Origin: Paraktedonobacter sp964250225
GTDB lineage: Bacteria > Chloroflexota > Ktedonobacteria > Ktedonobacterales > Ktedonobacteraceae
Reading direction: 5' to 3'
Length of the DNA: 64,000 nt
Assembly: GCA_964250225.1 (NCBI GenBank)
Contig: CAXUEY010000002.1
Coordinates: forward strand, 27,382-91,381
This document shows positions 8,379 through 17,263 of this stretch, one piece after another. The translations under genes and the position numbers were made by a program. Below the pieces are notes generated by a model. The model saw nothing but the letters and a program-made list of their open reading frames with translations. It was not told the origin of the DNA and ran no database searches. How positions within the stretch are numbered: the stretch's first letter is position 1; each line of letters opens with the position of its first letter.

Positions 8379-9574
8379 ACCAGAGACGACTCCATTTCTG
8401 CGATTGCTTGCAATAAGTATTGTCCACACTGCTCCCAACTATAAGTTGTTTCAACCAGCGCTCTTCCTGCCCTTCCCAGTTCCCTCCGCTTTTCAGCGTG
8501 CTGTAATAACGTAATCACCTGCTCAGCGAAGGCCTCTGGTTGATCTGCTATCAGTAGATGCTGCCCAGCCTCCACCGCCAATCCTTCACAACCAATACTG
8601 CTGGAAATAACTGCCTTCTGCATAGCAAAGGCTTCCAGGATTTTCAAGCGGGTACCACTCCCTATACGCAGGGGTACAATAGCAACGGATGCAGCAGCAA
8701 GATACGGGCGAGTATCTGGGACCGATCCCGTCACCGTGACGCCTGGCAGGTTCGCCAATTGCAACACATCTGGCAGAGGGTTTTTGCCAACGATCTGCCA
8801 GGTTGCCGTTGGAATACGTGCTCGAATACGCGGCCAACAATGTTGTGCAAAAAAGCGCACTGCATCTACGTTTGGGTAATAACTCATTGCTCCTGTAAAG
8901 ATAATAGTATCCTTCATTTCCTTTGATTGATCCATTGGTTGGAAATTATCGCTATCTACGCCATTGGGCACGACCACGATGATCTTGCCGGGTAACAGTT
9001 GTTGCATGATTGTTCGCTCACGTTCGCTCGTCATAAGTACCACATTCGCTCTGCGACAACGCTCGACTTCAACGGACTTGAGCAAACGCCCCTCCAGCCA
9101 GTTATACCATTTACGTAGCAAAGCCTTTTCCTGCTGATAGGTACGCAGGCGTACCTCAAATTCGATATTGGACTCGTCGAGCATTACCATGACGTTCTCA
9201 GGAAGACGATAGTCCGCAATATGCATACCTTCGTAGAGGATCGCATCAAAGTGCTGGGTCGCAAAAAGTACATCAAGCGCTTTCTGAACTTCTGGCAAAA
9301 TACACATCTGAAGAAAATATGGCATTCCATGCAAAAGACCTATTATCTGCTTCCAGCGTTTAGAAGAGTCGGCGGGTAGCGAGATTATTTGCATCGTCTC
9401 AGTACATGCGGACAAGAGAGAGAGATGCTCAGGCGATATCTGCTGCGTTGTGTTCTCAAGCGCCAGTAAGGACACAGAATGGCAACGTGCAAGCGTTTTC
9501 AGCAGATGATAGTTGCGGGTATGCTGTCCGCTGGTTGGAGCGGGGAGCAATGGCGACACCACCAGAATATTCAT
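8375..9574 (-). CDS. glycosyltransferase family 4 protein
   Basis: 399 residues with a GT-B fold. The start MNILVVSPLLPAPTSGQHTRN is the usual first strand and glycine loop; VVVPNGVDSDNF and LEAFAMQKAVISSSIGCEGL are standard GT4 signatures, the latter holding the conserved Glu that contacts the nucleotide-sugar. It should add a sugar to a lipid-linked repeat unit on the inner face of the membrane. Both ends overlap neighbours by ATGA (with the Wzy gene upstream and the next glycosyltransferase downstream), so translation is coupled across three genes. Confidence 0.92.
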   Translation of the reverse strand: MNILVVSPLLPAPTSGQHTRNYHLLKTLARCHSVSLLALENTTQQISPEHLSLLSACTETMQIISLPADSSKRWKQIIGLLHGMPYFLQMCILPEVQKALDVLFATQHFDAILYEGMHIADYRLPENVMVMLDESNIEFEVRLRTYQQEKALLRKWYNWLEGRLLKSVEVERCRRANVVLMTSERERTIMQQLLPGKIIVVVPNGVDSDNFQPMDQSKEMKDTIIFTGAMSYYPNVDAVRFFAQHCWPRIRARIPTATWQIVGKNPLPDVLQLANLPGVTVTGSVPDTRPYLAAASVAIVPLRIGSGTRLKILEAFAMQKAVISSSIGCEGLAVEAGQHLLIADQPEAFAEQVITLLQHAEKRRELGRAGRALVETTYSWEQCGQYLLQAIAEMESSLV

Positions 9575-11079
9575 GCTACGACCTCTTCTTTATCAATCGT
9601 GGGAAGCTTCAATAACATACCTGCCAGCAACCCGACGTAAATCACATTGCGATAAAAAAACAGTTGATAATCGGCGAAGGCCACAATAATCGCCATAATA
9701 ATCATGGCAACGACAAAGATGGCCATGAGCCGCAAGTATCTATCCTTCAGTTGGCGAGCATAGATGCATCCTCGCACAATAATGGAGCCGAAGAGATACC
9801 AGAGAGCCAAATACCCGATGGGTCCAAGCCGCATCCATACCCAGTAGATAGTATTATGTGGAATCTCTGTATACACAGGGTCCTGAGCTGAAATATTTGG
9901 CAGAAGCACAGGCTCCAGAAATGGTTTGCCAAAACCGAGCCCCATCGGGTTTAAATGCACCGTGTATTTCAAATCGAGGTTTTCAATATCACGATAGGCG
10001 TTAGAAGCCTGCGTCGTCGCATCGGGATAAACAATGGAGACAATAGCGCGCGCAGGTGCACCGATTACGCCCGGAACATTATAGAATACAGCTATATACA
10101 CGCCACTCAAAAGCAGCGTGAGAGCCAGAAGGGTGAGCAAAAACTTACGCGCTTCTGGCTTGATCGTAAAAATGAGCACCCAGGCCACAAAAAGCCCAAC
10201 TACAAGCGCGGCTAAATCTGCGCGCCGGTTATTTGCAATCAGTGCAAAGAGCAACAAGGGTGCAAGGAGCAGCGATGCATAAAATTGCGGCTTATACTTA
10301 TAATAGAGGCTAAATAGGGCTGTAAGTAGAAGGACGGCTATCCAGAAATACGATTCTTCGTGAGACATGATCTGGTGATTATCTGCCAGATCGCCATGTA
10401 TGACGAACAGATAAATGTAGAGTGCCTCCAGGGCTTTGATCCCAGCGCTCACAATGATACACCAGAAAAAAAAGCGGAGCTGCTTCTTCGAGCGTAGCAG
10501 GTTGTAAGCTAAAAGATATCCTAGAAATAAATACCAGAACGAGCGAACCTCGTTCACCATAAGTTTAAAGTCCCCCCCGGTAGTCATGCCATGCACAATA
10601 CCCCAGGTCACGCAGAGCATGAACAAAAGAAAAGGCACGAGCAAATCTCCTCCCTGCAACCATTTTTCTCGTTTGAGCAGGCGATGTATGATAAAGACCA
10701 CAAGAATGAAAAGGAGAAAAAACCCAATAGGTCTGTCTGGCAATCCTTCAAGTCCAGGAGGCCAGTGGAAAACGTAGATATTAGAGAAATTGAACAGCAG
10801 AGGCAACGGATCTTGCTCAATCAACAGTGTAGCGACCAGGGCTGCAAAGAATCCAACAGTTGGCCAGCGTATAACAAGCGCGATACAGAGTGGAAGACCC
10901 ACCAGAACATAGACGAGGGTGAACCCAAAAATCGCGCCGCTCAGTACCATAAGGAGCACGAGACCGAGCATACTTATGAGAATCGTTATAAACAGAAAGA
11001 GATCTCTCTGTTTACGATAGAGCAGGAACGACGAGACCGTTTGCCCACCTTTCGAGAGCAGTGATGATTGCATATCCAT
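9571..11079 (-). CDS. wzy: O-antigen ligase/polymerase-like membrane protein (Wzy)
   Basis: 502 residues with about 12 hydrophobic helices and a large extracytoplasmic loop before the last helices, the layout of Wzy polymerases and WaaL ligases. The loop contains HLNPMGLGFGKP and EIPHNTIYWVWMRLGPIGYLALW, close to the H-N-x-x-L pattern of this superfamily. With Wzx, Wzz and glycosyltransferases beside it, polymerase of exopolysaccharide repeats is the likely role. The N-terminal SLLSKGGQTVSSFLLYRKQRD is a short cytoplasmic lead. Start is at the first of two close ATGs. Confidence 0.85.
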   Translation of the reverse strand: MDMQSSLLSKGGQTVSSFLLYRKQRDLFLFITILISMLGLVLLMVLSGAIFGFTLVYVLVGLPLCIALVIRWPTVGFFAALVATLLIEQDPLPLLFNFSNIYVFHWPPGLEGLPDRPIGFFLLFILVVFIIHRLLKREKWLQGGDLLVPFLLFMLCVTWGIVHGMTTGGDFKLMVNEVRSFWYLFLGYLLAYNLLRSKKQLRFFFWCIIVSAGIKALEALYIYLFVIHGDLADNHQIMSHEESYFWIAVLLLTALFSLYYKYKPQFYASLLLAPLLLFALIANNRRADLAALVVGLFVAWVLIFTIKPEARKFLLTLLALTLLLSGVYIAVFYNVPGVIGAPARAIVSIVYPDATTQASNAYRDIENLDLKYTVHLNPMGLGFGKPFLEPVLLPNISAQDPVYTEIPHNTIYWVWMRLGPIGYLALWYLFGSIIVRGCIYARQLKDRYLRLMAIFVVAMIIMAIIVAFADYQLFFYRNVIYVGLLAGMLLKLPTIDKEEVVA

Positions 11080-11086
11080 AGTCCAC

Positions 11087-11218
11087 TTACCCCAAAGTAA
11101 TATACACGGCTATACCAACGGCAGCAAGAAACACCAATATCGAGGTTCGCTTATCGAAGTTGCGAGAAAATAGCCCGATACAAATAAAAGCTACAAACAG
11201 AACGGCAATTGCGCTCAT
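11087..11218 (-). CDS. 43-residue membrane protein in the exopolysaccharide operon
   Basis: A short gene starting with ATG at 11218 and ending with TAA at 11087-11089. An AGGAGG site lies five bases upstream (complement of 11224-11229) and overlaps the stop of the CpsD-like gene, so translation is probably coupled. The product has two hydrophobic segments, IAVLFVAFICIGLF and ILVFLAAVGIAVYI, separated by the basic turn SRNFDKRTS, so a two-helix hairpin is predicted. It sits exactly between the chain-length control genes and Wzy. It may be a small subunit of the polymerase or its regulator; this is inference. Confidence 0.75.
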   Translation of the reverse strand: MSAIAVLFVAFICIGLFSRNFDKRTSILVFLAAVGIAVYITLG

Positions 11219-11227
11219 ATATGCCTC

Positions 11228-12085
11228 CTAGAGAAGCTGCTGCATCCAACGTGGAATAGCACTTTGTTCCTGATTCAAAATGATCCCATAAAGAGATGTA
11301 TGTTCTTTCAGTTGTGTGCATATCTCGGTCAGGGTCGTCATCGGAATTGCTTCGCTACGCACAACCAGGACAGCAACCTCTGCCAGGCTGGCGGCTAACA
11401 AACTATAGCCTGAGGTCATAACGGATGGAAGATCAACAATAAAAAGTTCATTCGCATGTCCAAACATTTTTGTCAAACCATGTCGCTGTACTTTTTTCAG
11501 TAATTTTGTCGCATCCAGCTTCCCATTACCGGCGGGGATCACAGTCAGGTTCTCATTCACCTGGTAACGGATTTCACTTTCGTGGCATGTACCACGTAAC
11601 CATTCCGCCCAACCAGGAGTAGCAGGGATACCAAAGAAATCATGTAATGTGGGATGTTCCCAGTTACATTCAATAAGCGTCACCGGCTCGATACTATCCT
11701 GAGCCAAAACCTGAGCGGTGGCCAGGGCCAGGAATGATTTCCCCTCACCTCCGATGGAACTGCTAAAGCCTAAACTGCGCACAGGATGAAGTTCGCGAAA
11801 GAAAAGTGAGAGGCAAAGGTGCCGACATTGTTCCAACACCAAATGAGCCGCGGCAGCTTCTTGCTGGCTGACTTTGCCAGTGAGCATCGTTACCGGCACC
11901 CTTTTTGTGTAAGGGGCTGGCAGAGGCACCGGCGTCTCCGTGATGTGTTTTAATTCTCCTGGCTGGACTACCTGTAATTTGACGGTTGAAGACATTTCCA
12001 TATCCATTGGCAGAGTATGCTTGTCCAGACCATTTTTCTGAATAAAGGTCTGCTCCATTGGCATCTTTTCATTCTTCTCAGGCAT
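11228..12085 (-). CDS. CpsD/CapB-like P-loop ATPase of exopolysaccharide chain-length control
   Basis: 285 residues. The Walker A motif is SSIGGEGKSFLA; Walker B is ELFIVDLPSV. The family's Walker A' motif (usually D-x-D-x-R-x-P) reads IECNWEHP, so the acidic and Arg residues are changed, and there is no Tyr-rich tail at the C-terminus (ends AIPRWMQQLL). It is therefore likely an ATPase partner of Wzz without normal tyrosine autophosphorylation. It follows the Wzz gene by 42 bp and has AAGGAG seven bases before the chosen ATG. The first ~90 residues are a linker with TPVPLPAP. Confidence 0.8.
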   Translation of the reverse strand: MPEKNEKMPMEQTFIQKNGLDKHTLPMDMEMSSTVKLQVVQPGELKHITETPVPLPAPYTKRVPVTMLTGKVSQQEAAAAHLVLEQCRHLCLSLFFRELHPVRSLGFSSSIGGEGKSFLALATAQVLAQDSIEPVTLIECNWEHPTLHDFFGIPATPGWAEWLRGTCHESEIRYQVNENLTVIPAGNGKLDATKLLKKVQRHGLTKMFGHANELFIVDLPSVMTSGYSLLAASLAEVAVLVVRSEAIPMTTLTEICTQLKEHTSLYGIILNQEQSAIPRWMQQLL

Positions 12086-12127
12086 GCAATTCTCCTTTCC
12101 TCATGAAACAACATATCCACGCGGAAT

Positions 12128-13177
12128 TTACATATCTACTGGCTGAACACGTGTGCTCATAGCCGGAAGTTCATTATCTGCACCACGAGCGGCAACCAGT
12201 GAGACCAATATCGGCTTCAAATGTGGCACCTGCATTACCACAGGAACCTCAAAGCCATCCTCCTGTATATCGTCAGCTGAATAGATCGCGCGATCTCGCC
12301 GTACCAGGATGACAAGGTAAAGCACAACGGCCAGCAGGGCCATTGCCAGACCCACGCCACCACCAGTGAGGTAGTTTTTGAGGCGTGATTGGTAGTGCGT
12401 CGGACGCTGGGGAGCATCAATCACGTTATACAGTGTATTCGCGCCGTCTTTTTGGGCAAAGATCTTCTGCTCTATTGAACTAATAGAACTTTGGATGCTG
12501 TTCACAACATTTTGGGCCTGCACCTTATGTGCATCAAGCTGCGCATATTGCGGATCGGTTGACAGATCACTCGGATTCAGATTGGGGTGTGCAGCGAGAT
12601 ATTGAGACTCTGCCGCAATCGCAGCATTTTCCTCCTGTTGCGCAGCCGGAAGCTCAGCCTGGTAACTTTGCAGGAGCGTCTCATCTGCCGAAAGCGACTG
12701 TATTTGCATTCTATAATGATCTATCACTGACTGCACGATCTGTTGCGCAATGTGTGGATCTTTGTTTGCATAGGTGATCACAAACAAATTTGTACCTTGA
12801 GCAGCCACCTGCACATTCTTGGAAATTTCGCTGAGTACGGCATCCTGGAGTTGCCGAGGATCATTCAGTACATCACCACTCAACTGCAACGTGGGGACAA
12901 GAGCAATATTTTGCACCACAGATAAGGCAAACGAGCGTGTCTGAAGAAACTCATCGAGGGCAAAAACCTGACTTGTGGCTGGCGTTTCCGGCGTGGCAGT
13001 CAGGTTAGCTGCTCCGGTTCCAGTATCATAGATTTGTGAGGCCCAGAGCGAGGCCGTAGCCTGATACTTTTTGGGAACCGCTACATAGGTAATCGCTACA
13101 CCTATCAGTGGCAGCAATACCAGTAAAGCCAGCAATTGAAATAGGTGGCGGAAAATTACCTCTAACACTCTTTTCAT
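12128..13177 (-). CDS. wzz: Wzz-type polysaccharide chain-length determinant
   Basis: 349 residues. An N-terminal helix (HLFQLLALLVLLPLIGVAI) is followed by VAVPKKYQATASLW, the typical Wzz/Wzc entry. A long helical extracytoplasmic region with coiled-coil character follows (SYQAELPAAQQEENAAIAA). The second helix near residues 270-295 is preceded by the Pro-rich DAPQRPTHYQSR, as usual in this family, and the tail is cytoplasmic. It should set polymer length together with the CpsD-like ATPase encoded just downstream. It begins the block of tightly linked genes down to 7368. Confidence 0.9.
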   Translation of the reverse strand: MKRVLEVIFRHLFQLLALLVLLPLIGVAITYVAVPKKYQATASLWASQIYDTGTGAANLTATPETPATSQVFALDEFLQTRSFALSVVQNIALVPTLQLSGDVLNDPRQLQDAVLSEISKNVQVAAQGTNLFVITYANKDPHIAQQIVQSVIDHYRMQIQSLSADETLLQSYQAELPAAQQEENAAIAAESQYLAAHPNLNPSDLSTDPQYAQLDAHKVQAQNVVNSIQSSISSIEQKIFAQKDGANTLYNVIDAPQRPTHYQSRLKNYLTGGGVGLAMALLAVVLYLVILVRRDRAIYSADDIQEDGFEVPVVMQVPHLKPILVSLVAARGADNELPAMSTRVQPVDM

Positions 13178-13406
13178 CCTATATACCTCATCTTTCTATA
13201 TACATGAAGAAATGTCTTTCTTTCCAATTTTGCACCCAATTTAGGAATCGTGAACCCTGACCAAACCAGCTTAAGAATACAACTGGCCGGTAGAGGAATG
13301 GGTTTTTGTTGGGAGTGAAATTACGTGAATAATCTCCTCACTGGTGTACAAAACAACACATAGGCCACTTATCCGTAGAAGGTGAGAAAGGTCCTCTCTC
13401 ACATCT

Positions 13407-13958
13407 TCACTCGAATAATTGGTGGGAAAAAACCGCGGAAAACTGCCGGGTCTCACGCTGTTTGATTACCCTGGCCGGGACACCACCCACGATGGCATAG
13501 GCCGGAACATCGCGTGTGACCATCGCTCCCGCCATGACAACCGCTCCCGCTCCAATGGTCACTCCAGGTAAGACCGTCGCGCGCATTCCTATCCATACGT
13601 GATCACCAATGACGACCGGTTTATAGAACACGGAAAACAGCGGATCGTTGATATCGTGCGAACCGGTCACCAGCCAGGTACCAGCTGAGATACTGACGTG
13701 CTCCCCAATCACCAGGCCGCCGGTAGTGTACAGCAGACAACCACGATTAATCACCGTCCCTCTCCCAATAGAAACTTTTTGCCCGCTGCTCCTGACTCCC
13801 GCCATTTGTATGTACTGCCCCATCAGAATAAACACATCTGGTTCAATGCGCCAGCCAAGCACATGGCGATACCATACGCGACGTAACGTATACGATGGGA
13901 TGTGGCTGATCAGATGATTTGTGACATATCTGACCAGCGAGCTCGCTATCCGTCTCAT
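13407..13958 (-). CDS. hexapeptide-repeat acyltransferase (left-handed beta-helix)
   Basis: 183 residues. Repeats of the [LIV]-G-x4 kind run through SIGRGTVINRGCLLYTTGG, VIGEHVSISAGT, VIGDHVWIGMRATVLPGV and TIGAGAVVMAGAMVT, followed by VPAYAIVGGVPARVIK, the usual end of the WcaF/maltose acetyltransferase group. GSHDINDP holds the likely catalytic His. It should acetylate a sugar of the exopolysaccharide. It starts one base after the flippase stop, so it is coupled to that gene. A 229-bp gap without recognisable genes separates it from Wzz. Confidence 0.88.
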   Translation of the reverse strand: MRRIASSLVRYVTNHLISHIPSYTLRRVWYRHVLGWRIEPDVFILMGQYIQMAGVRSSGQKVSIGRGTVINRGCLLYTTGGLVIGEHVSISAGTWLVTGSHDINDPLFSVFYKPVVIGDHVWIGMRATVLPGVTIGAGAVVMAGAMVTRDVPAYAIVGGVPARVIKQRETRQFSAVFSHQLFE

Positions 13959-13959
13959 A

Positions 13960-15735
13960 CTACTGCACCTCTCCTACCGCTTCAGACTGAATACGTTTGT
14001 TTTTTAGAGGAATTATACGCAGAGTGGTATCATTCTCGTCATCTATACATGGCTCCTCAGTAGCTCTATATGGCTCAGGTTGAACTCTTTTCCTTCTCAC
14101 AACTGGCAAACGCAGGGTAATATCATCATCGCTTCCCTCTGAATGTGCCTCAAATTGAAGTTTCCTGGTTTGCACTGTGGCCAAATGGTAATCGCTCAAC
14201 TGTCCATACACCGCAGGTAAAGATGGATTGGTAATCTGATCGTATATATTCTCATCAACGATGTTGGTTAAGAGTTCAGAGGCAACACCTGTCCGCTTGC
14301 TTTTTTTCCTGATGGCCTGCCTGAGTGACTGCATATCTTCTTGTGGGATCATCCGTAAAAAAACGGCGCTACCTACATACACCAGGAGCGCCACCGGAAA
14401 AATCAACACAATTGAGAGCGAACTGAGAAAGAAGGTCACCGCAGCCATGACAAGCGCAGATGCAAGAGCCTTACAACCTACTCTCACACTCTTCGCTGGT
14501 AATAGCTGCTTTTGAATCAGTATAATTGATATACACATGAGAAGTAATTCCGTTAAAGTTGTTACAAAAGCAGCTCCAATTTGTTGGTAGAGAGGAATAA
14601 GCAAGAGGTTTAAAGCAAGGTTGAAGACCAGGGCAATTGCCGCCATCAGCGGAATTTTCCTCTCACCTCTGGTACTGACAATAATATTACTCAAAAGAGT
14701 ATTGATGTAGAGAAAGAGCAAGCCAGGCGCCAGAGCCTGAAGGACGGGAATTGAGTGAGTAAAATCCGCGCGGTGATAGAGAAAGCCGATAATATTTGGA
14801 GCAGCGACAATCATGAAAGTCGCGATGGGAATGGCACAAATCAGCAGAAGATTCATACTTTTCTCGATGGCCAGTTTGAGAGCCGTTTGAGAACGTGCAT
14901 CCGCAGAGAGCTTTGAAAAAATCGGGTACATCACGGCGTTGATGATGAGGTTGGGAACAAACAACAGCGTATCGAAAAGACGATAGCCAGCCCCATACCA
15001 TCCCACCACAGCAGTCGTGGTCATCAGGGAAAGCAAAACGGTATCGATGCGGTAGTAGATAACCCCCAGTATCCCATAAGCGACAAAGGGAATACTGCTG
15101 CGCACAAGGTTACGCATGATCCCTATGTGAAATGTCAGGCGGCAGCCAACGCAACGAAAAAACCAGGCGGCCACCCAGATGCCATTGATCAACGATCCCC
15201 CCAACAGCACAAGGGCCATCGTCTGCACAGTCGCGCCCTGTTTGAGGAGAATAAAGCCGACTGCAGCAGATAACCCTTTTTCAAGCATCATCCCAACAGA
15301 CGGGAACATTGTGCGCGAAAATGCATAGTGCAATGCGGCAAAAGTGCTCACCAGCGATCCCACCAGCAAATCAATCCCGCAGATTGCCACGAGGTTCCAC
15401 TGTTCCTGGCCATAGCCAAGTCCCCAGGCGAGGAGCAGAATACCTGTGTAAAGCACCGTCCACAGCAGCACTTTAATGAACAGGGTGTTCCACAAATAGG
15501 CGTGGGCTTTATCCGGGTCTTCAGCTACATCGCGCGTGAGTTGCTGATTAAAGCCAAACTCCACAGGAAAACCGATCAGCGCGACAAACATGGTGGCGAA
15601 ATAGAGTTCGCCAAATTTGACATCGCCAAGAAATCTCCCATACGCAATGGTTAAACCTAAGGTCGATATCCATGTCACAAGTTGCCCAAAGAGAGAGATT
15701 AACGTGTTATTGATGATTTTACGGAGTTCCTGCAT
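13960..15735 (-). CDS. wzx: polysaccharide flippase (Wzx, MOP superfamily) with a long cytoplasmic tail
   Basis: 591 residues. About 12-14 hydrophobic helices fill the first ~455; the N-terminus ELRKIINNTLISLFGQLVTW and GRFLGDVKFGELYFA match Wzx/RfbX proteins that flip lipid-linked repeats across the membrane. The last ~135 residues are polar and unusual: two related stretches, DDITLRLP followed by RRKRVQPE and NDTTLRIIP followed by KNKRIQSE, suggest an internal duplication with a conserved Thr. Such a tail could be a phosphorylation or FHA-docking site (inference). It is followed directly by an acyltransferase gene. Its promoter should lie in the 444-bp gap upstream. Confidence 0.88.
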   Translation of the reverse strand: MQELRKIINNTLISLFGQLVTWISTLGLTIAYGRFLGDVKFGELYFATMFVALIGFPVEFGFNQQLTRDVAEDPDKAHAYLWNTLFIKVLLWTVLYTGILLLAWGLGYGQEQWNLVAICGIDLLVGSLVSTFAALHYAFSRTMFPSVGMMLEKGLSAAVGFILLKQGATVQTMALVLLGGSLINGIWVAAWFFRCVGCRLTFHIGIMRNLVRSSIPFVAYGILGVIYYRIDTVLLSLMTTTAVVGWYGAGYRLFDTLLFVPNLIINAVMYPIFSKLSADARSQTALKLAIEKSMNLLLICAIPIATFMIVAAPNIIGFLYHRADFTHSIPVLQALAPGLLFLYINTLLSNIIVSTRGERKIPLMAAIALVFNLALNLLLIPLYQQIGAAFVTTLTELLLMCISIILIQKQLLPAKSVRVGCKALASALVMAAVTFFLSSLSIVLIFPVALLVYVGSAVFLRMIPQEDMQSLRQAIRKKSKRTGVASELLTNIVDENIYDQITNPSLPAVYGQLSDYHLATVQTRKLQFEAHSEGSDDDITLRLPVVRRKRVQPEPYRATEEPCIDDENDTTLRIIPLKNKRIQSEAVGEVQ

Positions 15736-16179
15736 ATATGTAAGCCTTCATAAGAATGCTATCCATCCCTTAGATAAGTGCTTATTGCTTGCCTGTACCA
15801 TTACGATAGCAGTCGGCATTTGCAAAACGCGTGTTCATCCTGGTGGAGAATCGATGCACTTCTCCTTGCTCGTGTGTAAAAACGAATCCCGGGCATTGCA
15901 TGCGGTCAAGTGAACAAAATCTCAGGTAGGGCCAACATAGCTGTAGAGAAATCCATTCTTTTGTGTGAAAAGAACATCGATTTTCTACCAGCATCACCAT
16001 TCCTTTGCCAGGGGCATCATGGTATTTTGAATTGTGCAGGAACAATTCTATCGACGAGGATGCGGCGTTGACGCGCTTCGATCCCAGCCAGTCAAGTCTC
16101 TTTTCGCATAACAAGCAAAGCATGAGCGGTCGCAACAAACTGATCATGAAAAATAGAGAACAGATAAAGGGGTAGCTTC
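15736..16179. promoter_or_regulatory. 444-bp divergent intergenic region
   Basis: This spacer separates the minus-strand flippase gene from the plus-strand FemAB-like gene and must contain promoters for both arms of the exopolysaccharide locus. A minus-strand frame of 121 codons covers most of it but has unusual composition and no family resemblance. No specific operator was recognised. Confidence 0.4.
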
Positions 16180-17226
16180 ATGGCGCAGGGTACATTAATT
16201 AATACGGGTTTGCAAACATTTCTGGCGGCGCAGGCCAGCAACGATTTCTATTACACTCCAGGCTGGCTCGATTTGATTCCGTCGTTCTATAGCTATACGC
16301 TGATTCCACTCACCACCACCGATAACTGTGGGCGCATCACCGGATTTCTGCCGCTCTGTTCTATCAACAGCCCGCTGACCGGACGCCGTCTGGTCTCGCT
16401 GCCTTTCTCTGATACCTGTCCCCTGCTGGCTGAAGACGAGACGAGCGCCAACACACTGATTGACCAGGCGATCCAATTAGCCCGCCAGAAACAGGTGCGC
16501 TACCTGGAACTGCGTACTGGCCAGAATGAGACACTGGCCCGGCGCGACGACCTGGCAACGACGCAGCTCTACGCGAACTGGCTGGTCACGCTCGATGCTG
16601 ATCCCCAGGTCCCCTATAAACGTCTGCACCAGGGGGCGCGTCGCAAGATCAAAAAAGCACGCAGCCTGGGGGTGCAGGTGCGCATTGCGGAAAAGCGAGC
16701 AGATATGCTGGAATATTACCGCCTGCATCTGCTGACACGCACAAAAAAACATGGCATGCCCGCTCAACCACTCGCGTTCTTTCTGCGTCTGTGGGACACC
16801 TGCGCGGCCAGCGGCCAGCTTCATCTTGAACTGGCTGAGTACGAGGGAAAGGTTGTGGCGGCGCATATCACAGCGTTTTACGGCAAAACGGCGCGCTATC
16901 TGTATGGCGCTTCCGACGAACGCTACCATGAGCTGGGGGCCGGCCACTTGCTGACCTGGGAGGAGATTGCCTGGGGTTGCCAACACGGTTATCAGCAGCT
17001 CGATCTTGGCCGCACCGCCTACGCCAACCCCGGCCTGATGCAATACAAACGCAGCTGGGGCGCGCGCGAAGAACCTGCCCCTTACTACTACTACCCAGCC
17101 ATCCAGGGTCTCGCGGCCACCCCCGAAAGCAGCCGGAAATATCAACTGCTGACGCGCTGCTGGAAACGTTTGCCGCTGGCCATTTCTGGTCCATTGGGAG
17201 GGTATCTTTACCGACATTTAGGGTAA
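16180..17226 (+). CDS. FemAB/BioF2-like GNAT protein linked to exopolysaccharide synthesis
   Basis: 348 residues. Two tandem GNAT-like folds are suggested: an N-terminal half with FLPLCSINSPLTGRRLVSLP and a C-terminal acetyltransferase-6-like half with GKVVAAHITAFYGKTARYLYG, HLLTWEEIAWG and YQQLDLGRTAYANPGLMQYKRSWG, the classic FemAB/PEP-CTERM-associated pattern. The RRKIKKARSLGV segment matches the linker of the Fem group. These proteins attach amino acids or acyl groups to cell-wall or polysaccharide precursors. It is divergent from the flippase gene, which supports a role in decorating the polymer. AAAGGGG precedes the ATG by seven bases. Confidence 0.85.
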   Translation: MAQGTLINTGLQTFLAAQASNDFYYTPGWLDLIPSFYSYTLIPLTTTDNCGRITGFLPLCSINSPLTGRRLVSLPFSDTCPLLAEDETSANTLIDQAIQLARQKQVRYLELRTGQNETLARRDDLATTQLYANWLVTLDADPQVPYKRLHQGARRKIKKARSLGVQVRIAEKRADMLEYYRLHLLTRTKKHGMPAQPLAFFLRLWDTCAASGQLHLELAEYEGKVVAAHITAFYGKTARYLYGASDERYHELGAGHLLTWEEIAWGCQHGYQQLDLGRTAYANPGLMQYKRSWGAREEPAPYYYYPAIQGLAATPESSRKYQLLTRCWKRLPLAISGPLGGYLYRHLG

Positions 17227-17263
17227 TTTTGCAAGTAGTAGTCAAAAGGCAGCTAGAGACCCA

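Noticed and set aside
15782..16147. 121-codon minus-strand frame in the spacer before the flippase gene
   Set aside because: No ribosome-binding site, Cys/Leu-rich odd composition and no family resemblance; it covers the region where two promoters must lie.
16477..17217. 246-codon minus-strand frame
   Set aside because: It is the reverse of the FemAB-like gene, which has clear motifs and a good start.
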